Assembly: GCA_902524955.1 (NCBI GenBank)
Contig: CABZEY010000006.1
Span: 1-52,848, forward strand
Length of the DNA stretch: 52,848 bases
Source: an uncultured Pelagibacteraceae bacterium
GTDB taxonomy: Bacteria; Pseudomonadota; Alphaproteobacteria; Pelagibacterales; Pelagibacteraceae
Direction of reading: 5' to 3'
Part shown: positions 16,850 through 25,688 of the stretch, piece by piece
Numbering within the stretch: the first letter of the stretch is position 1
Layout of the letters: each line of letters opens with the position of its first letter
Made by a program: the position numbers and the translations under genes
Notes under the pieces: model-generated
Seen by the model: only the letters and a program-made list of their open reading frames with translations
Database searches by the model: none
What the model was told of the DNA's origin: nothing

Positions 16850-17521
16850 ATGTTTTCAAAAAAATTAGCAGACAAATTAGATGAATATCATTTATTAAAA
16901 CATCCTTTTTACCAAGCATGGAATGAAGGAAAATTAAACAGAGAAATTATTAAAGATTATGCTGAGCAGTACTACCAGCACGTTAAAGCATTTCCAAGAT
17001 ATATTAGCGCAACACATTCATTATGCGATGATATAGAAAAAAGAAAAGTTTTGTTAGAAAATTTACAAGAAGAAGAAGATAAAGACAACGATCATCCAAG
17101 ACTTTGGAAACAATTCGCATTAGCTTTGGGTGCAGATGAAAAGGAAATTGAAACTAAGGATCAAGATAGTTACACAAAAGACATGATTGATAATTTTTTC
17201 AAACAAGCAAGATCAAGTTATGCAGAAGGTCTTGGATCTTTTTATACTTATGAAAGGCAAGTTCCTGAAGTTGCCGATGTAAAAATTTCAGGATTAAAAT
17301 TGCATTATGAAGTTAATACAAAAGAAGGCCTACAGTTTTTTGAAGTTCACAAGGATGCTGATGTTATCCATAGAGCAGAATGCGAAAAGCTTTTAGATGA
17401 ACTTTCTCCAGAAGATCAAAAAAAAGCGGAGCGAGCAGCTCTAACTACAGCAAAGTTTATGTGGAATTTTTTATCAGGTGTAGCTCTAAAACATAAGCTA
17501 CCACTTGAATGTGCAGCATAA
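16850..17521 (+). CDS. CADD-type diiron protein, putative p-aminobenzoate synthase (TenA/PqqC fold)
   Basis: A 223-residue all-helical protein of the heme-oxygenase-like diiron family. It resembles Chlamydia CADD (CT610), which makes p-aminobenzoate for folate from its own tyrosine. Comparing from memory with CADD, the metal ligands are all kept: Glu75, His82, Glu135, His167, Asp171, His174 (spacing H-x3-D-x2-H in 'HKDADVIH'). So are the equivalents of the sacrificed Tyr27 (here Tyr21 in 'HPFYQAW') and the amino-donor Lys152 (here Lys145 in 'VKISGLK'). A TenA thiaminase or PqqC role is less likely, given these residues and the absence of thi or pqq neighbours. It stands alone upstream of serC. 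Confidence 0.78.
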   Translation: MFSKKLADKLDEYHLLKHPFYQAWNEGKLNREIIKDYAEQYYQHVKAFPRYISATHSLCDDIEKRKVLLENLQEEEDKDNDHPRLWKQFALALGADEKEIETKDQDSYTKDMIDNFFKQARSSYAEGLGSFYTYERQVPEVADVKISGLKLHYEVNTKEGLQFFEVHKDADVIHRAECEKLLDELSPEDQKKAERAALTTAKFMWNFLSGVALKHKLPLECAA

Positions 17522-17576
17522 ACTGAAGTTAACGTATATTATTATATTATTTTAGAAGTGATAAAATTGTTATACA

Positions 17577-18725
17577 ATGAGTAAACCTAATACAAAACCT
17601 ACAAGTGCATATTTTTCTTCCGGACCATGTAAAAAAAGACCAGGATGGGATACTTCAAAATTTGATTTTGAAACTTTAGGTAGATCACATCGTGCCAAAT
17701 TAGCAAAAGTAAAATTGATTGAAGTAATTGAAAAATCAAAAGAAATTCTGAAATTGCCCAAAGATTATCATGTAGGAATAATAGCAGCATCAGACACTGG
17801 CGCTGTTGAAGCAGCGATGTGGAATTTACTTGGACCCAATGGTGTGGAGGTTCTTGCGTGGGAAAGTTTTGGATTAGATTGGGCAAAAACTATCACTGAT
17901 CAATTAAAGATTAATGGTGCAAATATTCATAAAGCTGATTACGGAAAATTACCTAATTTAGCAAAAATTGATTTTTCAAAGGATGTTTTGTTCAATTGGA
18001 ATGGAACTACGTCCGGTGTGAGAGTTCCAAATGCTAATTGGATACCAGAAGATAGAGAGGGATTAATCATATGCGATGCTACATCTGCAGTCTTTGCAAT
18101 GAACATTGAATTTGAGAAGCTTGATGTTATTACCTGGTCATGGCAGAAAGTTTTAGGGGGAGAGGCAGCTCATGGAATGATCGCTTTATCTCCAAAAGCA
18201 GTGGAAAGATTAGAAAAATATACCCCAAGTTGGCCATTACCAAAAATTTATAGATTAACTAAGAAAGGAAAATTTGCAGTGGATATTTTTAAAGGCGCAA
18301 CCATTAATACACCTTCGATGTTATGTGTAGAAGATGCTTTAGATGCATTAGCATGGGTTGAGTCAATAGGTGGTTTAAGTAGTGCAATTAAAAGATCAGA
18401 AAATAACCTTGAGGCTATAAAACATTGGGTAAAAAATAGTCATTGGATTGATTTTTTATGTGAGGACTATGATAATTTATCATCCACAAGTATTTGCCTG
18501 AAAATTAAAGATAAAGCATTCTTAAATTTAAGTGATGATATGCAAAAATCGAAAATTAAAGAGATCAATACTATTCTGGAAAAGGAAAATGTTGCTTATG
18601 ATATAAATTCATATCGAACAGCACCACCTGGCTTTAGAATTTGGGGAGGATCTACTGTGGAAACTTCAGATATTGAAAACTTATTACCTTGGTTAGACTG
18701 GTCATATACGATAGTTAATGGTTAA
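17577..18725 (+). CDS. serC: Phosphoserine aminotransferase SerC
   Basis: PLP-dependent class V aminotransferase forming phosphoserine from 3-phosphohydroxypyruvate and glutamate. The 382-residue protein is of the alphaproteobacterial type ('[12 protein letters not shown]', '[11 protein letters not shown]'), with the PLP lysine in '[14 protein letters not shown]' and '[16 protein letters not shown]' in the cofactor pocket. The first gene of a serC-serA-serB operon, it overlaps serA by one base. Confidence 0.95.
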   Translation: MSKPNTKPTSAYFSSGPCKKRPGWDTSKFDFETLGRSHRAKLAKVKLIEVIEKSKEILKLPKDYHVGIIAASDTGAVEAAMWNLLGPNGVEVLAWESFGLDWAKTITDQLKINGANIHKADYGKLPNLAKIDFSKDVLFNWNGTTSGVRVPNANWIPEDREGLIICDATSAVFAMNIEFEKLDVITWSWQKVLGGEAAHGMIALSPKAVERLEKYTPSWPLPKIYRLTKKGKFAVDIFKGATINTPSMLCVEDALDALAWVESIGGLSSAIKRSENNLEAIKHWVKNSHWIDFLCEDYDNLSSTSICLKIKDKAFLNLSDDMQKSKIKEINTILEKENVAYDINSYRTAPPGFRIWGGSTVETSDIENLLPWLDWSYTIVNG

Positions 18726-20308
18726 TGTATAAAGTTTTAATTGCAGATAAGTTAAGTGAAGAAGCTGTAAAGATTTTTAAGGATAATGGCATAGAAACAG
18801 TTGTAAAAACTGGCTTAAGTGAGGATGAGTTAATTAAAGAGCTCGAAACATGTGATGGTTTAGTAGTTAGATCGGCAACTAAACCTAATAAAAAAATAAT
18901 TGAAAAATCTAAAAGATTAAAGGTTATAGGTAGAGCTGGTATAGGTGTAGACAACATTGATCTTGATGCAGCAACCAATAATGGAAAGGTTGTCATGAAT
19001 ACACCCTTTGGGAACTCTATAACTACAGCTGAACATGCAATTACTTTGTTATTATCTACAGCAAGACAGATACCTTACGCAGACAAAACATCACATGAAG
19101 GGAAATGGGAAAAATCTTCAATTAAAGGCGTTGAAGTTACAGGAAAAATACTTGGAGTAATTGGTTGTGGAAATATCGGGTCTATTGTAGTTGATCGAGC
19201 ATTAGGTCTTAAGTTTAAAGTTATTGTATTTGATCCTTTTTTACAAAATGAAAAAGCTAAAGAAATGGGTGTTGAAAAAGTTGAGTTAAAGGATTTATTT
19301 GAACGATCAGATTTTATTACAATACACACTCCTTTAACTGAAAAGACAAAAAACATTATTGATAGCGATGCATTCAAGATTATGAAAAAGGGAGTTCGAA
19401 TAGTTAATTGTGCTAGAGGCGGATTAATTGACGAGGAGGCACTTAAAAAAAATCTAGAAAGTGGGCATGTTGCCAGTGCTGCGTTAGACGTTTTTGTCAA
19501 CGAACCACCAAAAAATAGTCCATTAATTGGTACTAAAAATCTAATAATGACACCTCATTTAGGAGCCTCAACTACTGAAGCTCAAGAAAAAGTTGCACTT
19601 CAAGTTGCAGAACAAATATCGGATTATTTAAAAACAGGTGCAATTACTAATGCAGTGAATACATTTTCTTTGACTGCATCGGAATACAATACGGTTCAAC
19701 CTTATCTTAAATTATCAGAGCAACTTGGAGGATTTGCAGGCCAGCTTACTGAAAATGCTATTAAAAAAATCATTGTTGAATTTGAGGGAGCAATTTCAAA
19801 AATTAATACTCAACCTTTAATTCAAACCATTATTTGTTTTCTATTAAAAAAAAATTTTGACGGTATAAATGTAATAAATTCTGTGTCTGTCGCTAAAACG
19901 AAGTCAATACAAATTACAACAATTAAACATGAGAACGCTGGTGAGTATCAATCAAGCGTTACACTCACAATTGAAACAGAAAAGCAAACTAGATCAGTTT
20001 CAGGCACGTTGTTTGGAGGTAAGCCTAGGATAGTGAATGTTAAAGGGATTAAAATTGAAGCGGAGTTATCCAAATACAATTTATATATAAGCAATGAGGA
20101 CAAACCTGGATTTATAAGTAATTTATCAAAAATATTATCTGACAACAAAATCAACATAGCAACTTTTAATCTTGGAAGAAAAAAATCTGGTGGAGAAGCA
20201 ATTGCGTTAATTTCTACAGATAATGAAATCAAAGATAATGTGATTGATCAGATAAAAAAAATTCCATTAGTAATTCAGGTAAAACCCTTAACTTTTAATG
20301 AATCATAA
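18725..20308 (+). CDS. serA: D-3-phosphoglycerate dehydrogenase SerA
   Basis: First step of serine synthesis. The 527-residue enzyme is the long form. A catalytic/NAD-binding domain (~1-310) has 'GVIGCGNIGSIVVDRA', 'NCARGGLIDEEAL' and the catalytic His in 'TPHLGASTTEAQ'. An intervening domain follows, and a C-terminal ACT domain (~450-527, 'YISNEDKPGFISNLS') may mediate serine feedback control. It overlaps serB by 11 bp. Confidence 0.96.
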   Translation: MYKVLIADKLSEEAVKIFKDNGIETVVKTGLSEDELIKELETCDGLVVRSATKPNKKIIEKSKRLKVIGRAGIGVDNIDLDAATNNGKVVMNTPFGNSITTAEHAITLLLSTARQIPYADKTSHEGKWEKSSIKGVEVTGKILGVIGCGNIGSIVVDRALGLKFKVIVFDPFLQNEKAKEMGVEKVELKDLFERSDFITIHTPLTEKTKNIIDSDAFKIMKKGVRIVNCARGGLIDEEALKKNLESGHVASAALDVFVNEPPKNSPLIGTKNLIMTPHLGASTTEAQEKVALQVAEQISDYLKTGAITNAVNTFSLTASEYNTVQPYLKLSEQLGGFAGQLTENAIKKIIVEFEGAISKINTQPLIQTIICFLLKKNFDGINVINSVSVAKTKSIQITTIKHENAGEYQSSVTLTIETEKQTRSVSGTLFGGKPRIVNVKGIKIEAELSKYNLYISNEDKPGFISNLSKILSDNKINIATFNLGRKKSGGEAIALISTDNEIKDNVIDQIKKIPLVIQVKPLTFNES

Positions 20309-21179
20309 ATTATTTACTTTAGTTGCAAAAGAGAGTTTCAGTGAAGATGAAGTAAAAAATTTTTGCAAAAATAATTTTGATTTGTCAATTAAGGAATCAA
20401 AAGTTCTAGCTGAAAATGCTGTTCAACTAACTATATCTAAATATGATATTATTAAATCGCCAGATATCGAAGAGACACTTGATTTAAAAAAAGTTGATTT
20501 TTGTGTACAAGAAAAAACAGATACACAATTTAAGGTTTTATTATGCGATATGGACGCGACTATAATTGCAAATGAAACGCTAGACGATCTTGTTAAATTA
20601 ACTGGAGTTAAGACAAACATTGACGAAACTAGTAAATTAGCAATGGAAGGAAAAATAGATTTAAAAACAACACTTAAAAATAGAGTTCAATTATTAAAAG
20701 GTCATCCAAAAAGTTTAATAGAAGAAGTTAAAAATGGAATTTTATTTAATCCTGGCGGAGAAACAATGGTACGAACGCTTAACAGCCATGGTTTAATTAG
20801 TAACTTAGTTACGGGTGGTTTTGAGCCGATATCAACTTACGTCGGTGAAAAACTTGGATTTCACAATGTTATTAGTAATCAGTTTGTTTTCGATAAGAAT
20901 AACTGTTTTACAGGAGAATATCATTTAGTTAATGGAGAAAAAAATTCAAAATATAAATTTATGGAAAAATTATCAGAGGAAAAGAATTTAGATTTTTCTG
21001 AGATGGTATCAATTGGGGATGGGTCTAATGATCTTGAAATGTTAAAAAATTCAGGTCTAGGTGTAGGTTATTATGCTCATGATATCGTAAAAAAGAGTAT
21101 TTTAACTCAAATAAAGTTTACAGATTTAAAAACAATTCTTTTTTTTCTTGGTATAAAAGAAAGTGAATTTTCAAAATAA
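20298..21179 (+). CDS. serB: Phosphoserine phosphatase SerB
   Basis: Final step of serine synthesis, a HAD phosphatase of 293 residues. Motif I 'LLCDMDATIIANETLDDL' carries the nucleophile Asp in D-M-D-A-T. The phosphate-binding Ser/Thr is represented by 'VTGGFEP', and the metal motif by 'SIGDGSNDLEMLKNSGLGV'. The N-terminal ~75 residues are the less conserved extension seen in proteobacterial SerB. It completes serCAB. Confidence 0.94.
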   Translation: MNHKLFTLVAKESFSEDEVKNFCKNNFDLSIKESKVLAENAVQLTISKYDIIKSPDIEETLDLKKVDFCVQEKTDTQFKVLLCDMDATIIANETLDDLVKLTGVKTNIDETSKLAMEGKIDLKTTLKNRVQLLKGHPKSLIEEVKNGILFNPGGETMVRTLNSHGLISNLVTGGFEPISTYVGEKLGFHNVISNQFVFDKNNCFTGEYHLVNGEKNSKYKFMEKLSEEKNLDFSEMVSIGDGSNDLEMLKNSGLGVGYYAHDIVKKSILTQIKFTDLKTILFFLGIKESEFSK

Positions 21180-21199
21180 CAAAATTTAAATTTGAAACA

Positions 21200-22195
21200 A
21201 TGTCTTTAAAAATTGCAGTAGTTTACTCTCATCACAAATTAGGTGATTTGATATGGCAATTACCTTATTTAAAATCAATAAGTAAAAACTTCAATCTTCC
21301 CATAACTCTTATAACGAGACCTAAAACACAGGCCAAAGATATTTTAAAAGATAATAATTATATCCGGGAAGTTTTCTATTGCGAGTTTAGAAAAAAACTT
21401 TGGTATTTTGTTGAAATTTTTAATTTGTATCGTTTTTTTAAAAAAGAAAAATTTAGTCATTTATTTATATTAGATAAAATTTCTAGACCAGCTATAGCAG
21501 CTAAATTAGCTGATATTAAGAATATAATTGGTCCTGGAATCAAAAACCAAAAAAAATGGTTAACAAATAAAAACTTTTTAAGTAATGAAGATTATCAAAA
21601 TTTAGATTACTCAGATCAATCAAAAAAAATATTAGAAATAAATAATTATAAAGTTTTTGAAACTATACCTTCACTCACTATAAAAGAAGATACTTTGATT
21701 AATATAGAACCAAAAATAGATAATAGCGCTCAAGGCATAGTTACATTTGGTGTAGACTCTTTCGAAATATTTAAAATGTGGTTTGAAGAAAATTTTGCTG
21801 AATTAGCTAATAAATTAATCGATGCTAACTTAGCAAAAAAAATTTACTTAATAGCGAGTCCTCAAAATCAGAATGTAGTTAACAAAATAATACATTTATC
21901 TGGTAAAAATAATTTTTTCGATTGCTCATCTTTAAATTTACTTCAAGTAATTAAAGTAATTAAATATTCAAATTACTTTGTTGGCAATAATTCAGGTCCT
22001 CTTAACTTAGCTTCTGCTTTGGGAGTAAAAGCATTTGGCTTAATTGCAAATGACAGAGTAAGTGAATTAAAAAACAGTAATATAAAACCTATTCTTCCAC
22101 AAAATTATAGAAATGAGATAAACCGCGAAAGAGAGGGTATGAAAAAATTAGATGTAGAAACGGTTTTTGATCAAATTAAAGAAAATATTAACTAG
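21200..22195 (+). CDS. Glycosyltransferase family 9 (heptosyltransferase-like) protein
   Basis: A 331-residue protein with the family 9 pattern: N-terminal 'HHKLGDLIWQLPYLKSI' (donor/acceptor loop) and C-terminal 'YFVGNNSGPLNLASALGVKAFGLI', equivalent to the N-D-T/S-G-P-x-H-x-A motif although the His is replaced by Asn. Such enzymes add heptose or other sugars to lipopolysaccharide core. The start is 20 bp after serB; a second GT9 paralogue lies at 38379-39299. The acceptor is unknown. Confidence 0.82.
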   Translation: MSLKIAVVYSHHKLGDLIWQLPYLKSISKNFNLPITLITRPKTQAKDILKDNNYIREVFYCEFRKKLWYFVEIFNLYRFFKKEKFSHLFILDKISRPAIAAKLADIKNIIGPGIKNQKKWLTNKNFLSNEDYQNLDYSDQSKKILEINNYKVFETIPSLTIKEDTLINIEPKIDNSAQGIVTFGVDSFEIFKMWFEENFAELANKLIDANLAKKIYLIASPQNQNVVNKIIHLSGKNNFFDCSSLNLLQVIKVIKYSNYFVGNNSGPLNLASALGVKAFGLIANDRVSELKNSNIKPILPQNYRNEINREREGMKKLDVETVFDQIKENIN

Positions 22196-22653
22196 ATATT
22201 TTTTACAAATTCGTAAACATTTTTAACATGATCTTTTACTTTAATATTATTCCAAATTTTAATAATTTTTTGATTTTTACCAATTAAAATTGTTGTTCTC
22301 TTCACACCCATAAACTTTTTACCATACATTGACTTTTCACCCCATGCCCCAAGTATTTTTATGATTTGTAATTTTTCATCTGATAAAAGATCAAATGGAA
22401 ATTTAAATTTTTTTTTAAATTTTAAATGACTATCTATACTATCTTTAGATAACCCAAATATTTGAACATTTAACTTTTTAAACTTACTGTAGTAATTTGC
22501 AAATTCAACAGATTCAGTTGTGCAGCCAGGAGTATTATCTTTCGGATATACGTATATTATTAAGTTTTTTTTAACCTCTTTTTTTAATTGAAAGTTATTA
22601 CCATTAGTTGATGGAAGTTTAAAATCTTGAATTTTTTTATTTTCTTTAATCAT
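22192..22653 (-). CDS. bcp: Thioredoxin-dependent thiol peroxidase, Bcp/PrxQ type
   Basis: A 153-residue peroxiredoxin reducing peroxides with thioredoxin. The peroxidatic Cys44 is in 'KDNTPGCTTESVEF'. The resolving Cys that E. coli Bcp has five residues later is absent (a Glu there), so this is a 1-Cys variant or uses an external thiol. 'FGLSKDSIDSHLKFKKKF' and 'FPFDLLSDE' follow as usual. Its stop overlaps the converging GT9 3' end by 4 bp, and its start is 28 bp from the divergent rhodanese gene. Confidence 0.92.
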   Translation of the reverse strand: MIKENKKIQDFKLPSTNGNNFQLKKEVKKNLIIYVYPKDNTPGCTTESVEFANYYSKFKKLNVQIFGLSKDSIDSHLKFKKKFKFPFDLLSDEKLQIIKILGAWGEKSMYGKKFMGVKRTTILIGKNQKIIKIWNNIKVKDHVKNVYEFVKNI

Positions 22654-22681
22654 TTTTATAAAAAATTATAATGAATATAAT

Positions 22682-23074
22682 ATGAAATTAAAAACTTCGA
22701 AACAGCTTGTTCAAGAAGCTATGGATAAAATAAAAACTATTTCTCCATCTGACTTAAAAGATTTACAGAAAAAAAAACCAGATTTAATTTTAATTGATAT
22801 TAGGGATATAAGAGAATTGAAGAAAACTGGAAAAATTTTGGGAGCAAAACATATGCCGAGAGGAATGTTAGAGTTCTGGCTAGATCCAGAAAGTCCATAT
22901 TATAAAAAGGAAATCGCTCCTGAAAAAACAAAGGTTTTATATTGCGCTTCTAACTGGCGAAGTGCTTTGGCCACAAAATCAATTCAGGACATGGGTTTTG
23001 ATAATGTCTGTCATGTTCTGGGTGGATTTCAAGCAATTAAAGATGAAGGTTTTGAAATCGAGAGTATTGAATAA
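22682..23074 (+). CDS. Rhodanese-like domain protein
   Basis: A 130-residue single-domain rhodanese. Family features are 'ILIDIRDIRELKKTGKILGA', 'HMPRGMLEFWL' and the active-site loop 'LYCASNWRSALA' with Cys88. Such stand-alone domains move persulfide sulfur or act in redox control. It converges tail-to-tail, with stops abutting, on the DsbA-like isomerase gene. The substrate is unknown. Confidence 0.9.
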   Translation: MKLKTSKQLVQEAMDKIKTISPSDLKDLQKKKPDLILIDIRDIRELKKTGKILGAKHMPRGMLEFWLDPESPYYKKEIAPEKTKVLYCASNWRSALATKSIQDMGFDNVCHVLGGFQAIKDEGFEIESIE

Positions 23075-23659
23075 TTATTTTTTAGCCTCGCGGTAAACAA
23101 ATTCGAGTCTATCTTGACCAAAAAACATTTTAGATCCTACAATAAAAGTTGGAGCTCCAAATACACCTTTCTTGTATGCTGCAGTGGTTCTATTTTTAAG
23201 GTCATCTTTAATTTTCTGATTATTAATTTTCTCTAAAAATTTTGAAGGATTAATGTCTAAATTTTTTAAAAATTTTTCTAATATTTTATTATCATTGAGA
23301 TTTAAAGAGTCTACCCAGGCAGCTTTAAAAAAACTTTCAGTATAATTTTTTAAGAACCCTTCTTTCTCTGCTACTATTGCTCCCCTCATTATATTGATTG
23401 TTTTTAAGGGAAAATATCTGTTAAACTGAAATTTAATTTTGTACCAATCAGCACAAATTTTTAAATCTTTTATCATGTGTTTCGCTCTAGATGGATTTAA
23501 ACCAGGCGCTGTAATATTTGCCAATTGATGAATACCACCCAACAAAATTGGCATATAAGTTACACTAAACTTATTGTTTTTTTCAAATAATTTTATCTGT
23601 TCATGTGCCAAATATGAATAGGGGCTACTAATATCAAAATAAAATTCTATTTTTTTCAT
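23075..23659 (-). CDS. 2-hydroxychromene-2-carboxylate isomerase-like protein (DsbA family)
   Basis: A 194-residue thioredoxin-fold protein of the HCCA isomerase/glutathione transferase kappa group. It opens with 'EFYFDISSPYSYLAHEQI', where Ser replaces the DsbA Cys, and ends with 'TAAYKKGVFGAPTFIVGSKMFFGQDRLEFV', the diagnostic 'GVFGxPTF...FGxDRL' pattern. The family isomerises glutathione adducts in aromatic breakdown, but no such pathway is nearby, so the role is open. The start overlaps the ABA4-like stop by 4 bp (ATGA). Confidence 0.88.
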   Translation of the reverse strand: MKKIEFYFDISSPYSYLAHEQIKLFEKNNKFSVTYMPILLGGIHQLANITAPGLNPSRAKHMIKDLKICADWYKIKFQFNRYFPLKTINIMRGAIVAEKEGFLKNYTESFFKAAWVDSLNLNDNKILEKFLKNLDINPSKFLEKINNQKIKDDLKNRTTAAYKKGVFGAPTFIVGSKMFFGQDRLEFVYREAKK

Positions 23660-24198
23660 AGATCATGTAACCTAAATTTTCGTGCAATTATTAATCTCAA
23701 AATTAAATACAAAAATAATCCTATCGGTCCACTAAAATAAGTTAAAATTAAAGGAAAAAAAACTATATACTTATGAATATTATATTTAATGGCATCATTA
23801 GCTATCCAAACTCCTAAAAACAAACTAATGGTCAGAAAATGTATCCAAAAAATTAAAACAAAAAGTGTGTTATCCATTAATACCATTAAATGATCTAATC
23901 CTAAGTAAAGTTTGAAATTATTTAAAAAATCTAACGGGTTTTGTTTTAATCCGCTCAATAAACCAGACGAGTCTTTTTGTGTAACATTATTTAAAGAGTC
24001 TGAGGGATATATTTGTTCCAATGCTAAGAAACCATAGGTGAAAGCTAGAATTGCTGGAATAAAAAGATTATTTACTAATGCTTGAGTAATTTTTGATCTT
24101 GGTGCAAAAATAATCAACAACCACAAGGGGATAACCCCAATATTTGCTAGCTGGTAAATTGTTCCCAAAGTAAATAAATCTTTGATCGATTCAATCAT
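23656..24198 (-). CDS. ABA4-like (DUF4281) membrane protein
   Basis: A 180-residue protein with four or more membrane helices. 'TIYQLANIGVIPLWLLIIFAPR' at the start, 'DHLMVLMDNTLFVLIFWIHFLT' and 'SLFLGVWIANDAI' match the ABA4 family, related to the plant protein needed for neoxanthin formation. Bacterial members have no proven function, though a link to carotenoids has been suggested from the plant homologue; no carotenoid gene is in this window. It is coupled with the DsbA-like gene and divergent from recX. Confidence 0.75.
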   Translation of the reverse strand: MIESIKDLFTLGTIYQLANIGVIPLWLLIIFAPRSKITQALVNNLFIPAILAFTYGFLALEQIYPSDSLNNVTQKDSSGLLSGLKQNPLDFLNNFKLYLGLDHLMVLMDNTLFVLIFWIHFLTISLFLGVWIANDAIKYNIHKYIVFFPLILTYFSGPIGLFLYLILRLIIARKFRLHDL

Positions 24199-24220
24199 AT
24201 GTTATTCTGTTAGTTTATAT

Positions 24221-24781
24221 ATGAATCAAGCTAAATCAATCTATGATAATCTAGAAACAGTTGATGAAATTAAGGAATTAGCTTTAAAGTATCTCGATAA
24301 ATATCAACCTTCAAGAAAAAGTTTGCAAATTTATCTCTTCAGAAAGGTAATTGATACACAAAGTAACTCAATTGAAAAAAGTGAAATACTTAAAAAAATT
24401 GAGATTGTACTGAATGATCTTGAAGAAAAAGGTATTTTGAATGATAGTCTTTATTCAGAAATAAAATCTAAAAATTTTTTAAAACGTGGGTATTCATTAA
24501 ATAAAATTAAACAACATTTATCACAAAAAGGAATTTCAGGTGAATTATTAAAACAAACAATAGAAAAGATACAAAATGATGAAACTAATCCTGATTTTTA
24601 TTCTGCAATAAGAATTTGTAAAAAAAGACGGATTGGACCTTATAGACCTGATGCCAACAAAGAAATTTTTTATAAGAAAGACATGGGAGTTTTAGCCAGA
24701 TCAGGGTTCAGTTACGATCTTGCCAAAGAGATTTTGGCTTTAGATTCAAGGCAATTAAGAATGTATGAAAAAAAACTTTAA
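24221..24781 (+). CDS. recX: Regulatory protein RecX
   Basis: A ~186-residue RecX-type modulator of RecA made of helical triplet repeats. 'ALKYLDKYQPSRKSLQIYLFRKV' matches the family's opening 'L..L..R..S..EL...L', followed by 'VLNDLEEKGILNDSLYSE', 'KNFLKRGYSLNKIKQHL' and 'GFSYDLAKEIL'. I prefer the ATG at 24221. The upstream ATG at 24182 lies inside the divergent ABA4-like gene and adds residues not seen in the family. recA is not in the window. The last codons overlap the 46-aa minus-strand ORF. Confidence 0.85.
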   Translation: MNQAKSIYDNLETVDEIKELALKYLDKYQPSRKSLQIYLFRKVIDTQSNSIEKSEILKKIEIVLNDLEEKGILNDSLYSEIKSKNFLKRGYSLNKIKQHLSQKGISGELLKQTIEKIQNDETNPDFYSAIRICKKRRIGPYRPDANKEIFYKKDMGVLARSGFSYDLAKEILALDSRQLRMYEKKL

Positions 24782-24918
24782 TTTTTTTTTTGTTTTTCTT
24801 TATTTTCATTTTTAACTAATTCATTAATTTTTTTTTGCATAGTTTGTCTTACTATACTGAATACCAATATCCCAAAAATTGATACACAAATTACAATAGT
24901 TAAAATAGTTTTGATCAT
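24778..24918 (-). CDS. 46-residue membrane micro-ORF
   Basis: On the minus strand from ATG 24918, this encodes 46 residues: an N-terminal membrane helix (about 3-23) and a Lys/Asn/Glu-rich cytoplasmic tail. Its ATG shares a base with the stop of cysQ (TAATG), indicating translational coupling, and it fills the gap between recX and cysQ. Only 4 bp overlap the recX 3' end. No family recognised; a single-pass membrane protein is all that can be said. Confidence 0.5.
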   Translation of the reverse strand: MIKTILTIVICVSIFGILVFSIVRQTMQKKINELVKNENKEKQKKN

Positions 24919-25688
24919 TAAATACTAGAGTTCCTTCTAACCAAAAGCGATGGATTTTTAAAACCTTTTTTTCCATATAATATTTTTTTATTTTGAAAGG
25001 TTCTGATTATTGCTCCCGCACTTTCTGCAATTGCATGACCTGCAGCATAATCCCATTCTCTTGCTCTAGGCTTAGCAGAATATAAATCAAATTCTGAAGT
25101 AGCAATCATACAAAACTTTAAAGAACTTCTCATACTTACAAACTTTTTTATTTTATATTTTTTTATTATATTTTTAATTCTTTTTGAGGGTAAAGTTGAA
25201 TTTGTCAGTGCAATCTTTTCACGGTTTAATTTTTTTGAACAATTTAGTTTAATTTTTTTAAATTTATTAAAAATTTCATAAGCTTTACCTTTTCCATATG
25301 CATAAAATAATCTCTTTTTTTTAGGGGCATAAATTATACCTGCAAGGGGTCTTTGATTAATTATTAAACCAACGTTAATTGTATACTCCGAACCTCCTTT
25401 AATATAAGAGCTTGTTCCATCAATAGGATCAATTAGCCAAAATGTTTTCCTTTTTTTTATCTTAGATTTTTTTATGGTTTCCTCAGAAACAATTTCAATA
25501 GTTGGTGATATTTTTTTTAAAAAATTTTGTAACATTTTATCTACTTCTAGATCGCCATTAGTTACAGGAGTTTTGTCATCTTTAGTAAAAACCTTTAGTT
25601 TTTTTGAGTATTTTATAGATACAGCTCCCGCTTTGTAAATTATAGGTATTAATTTTTTAATTAGATTTTCTGCGTTAATTTTTTTCAT
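24918..25688 (-). CDS. cysQ: 3'(2'),5'-bisphosphate nucleotidase CysQ / inositol monophosphatase family
   Basis: A 256-residue lithium-sensitive phosphatase removing the 3'-phosphate from PAP, the by-product of sulfate activation or acyl-carrier loading. The metal sites are Glu in 'VSEETIKKS', 'WLIDPIDGTSSYIKG' and the distal 'AREWDYAAGHAIAESAGA'. 'DDKTPVTNGDLEVDKML' is the family's substrate-loop region. It overlaps the DUF3553 gene by 14 bp upstream. CysQ is favoured over SuhB from the 'DKTPVTxGD' segment. Confidence 0.9.
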   Translation of the reverse strand: MKKINAENLIKKLIPIIYKAGAVSIKYSKKLKVFTKDDKTPVTNGDLEVDKMLQNFLKKISPTIEIVSEETIKKSKIKKRKTFWLIDPIDGTSSYIKGGSEYTINVGLIINQRPLAGIIYAPKKKRLFYAYGKGKAYEIFNKFKKIKLNCSKKLNREKIALTNSTLPSKRIKNIIKKYKIKKFVSMRSSLKFCMIATSEFDLYSAKPRAREWDYAAGHAIAESAGAIIRTFQNKKILYGKKGFKNPSLLVRRNSSI

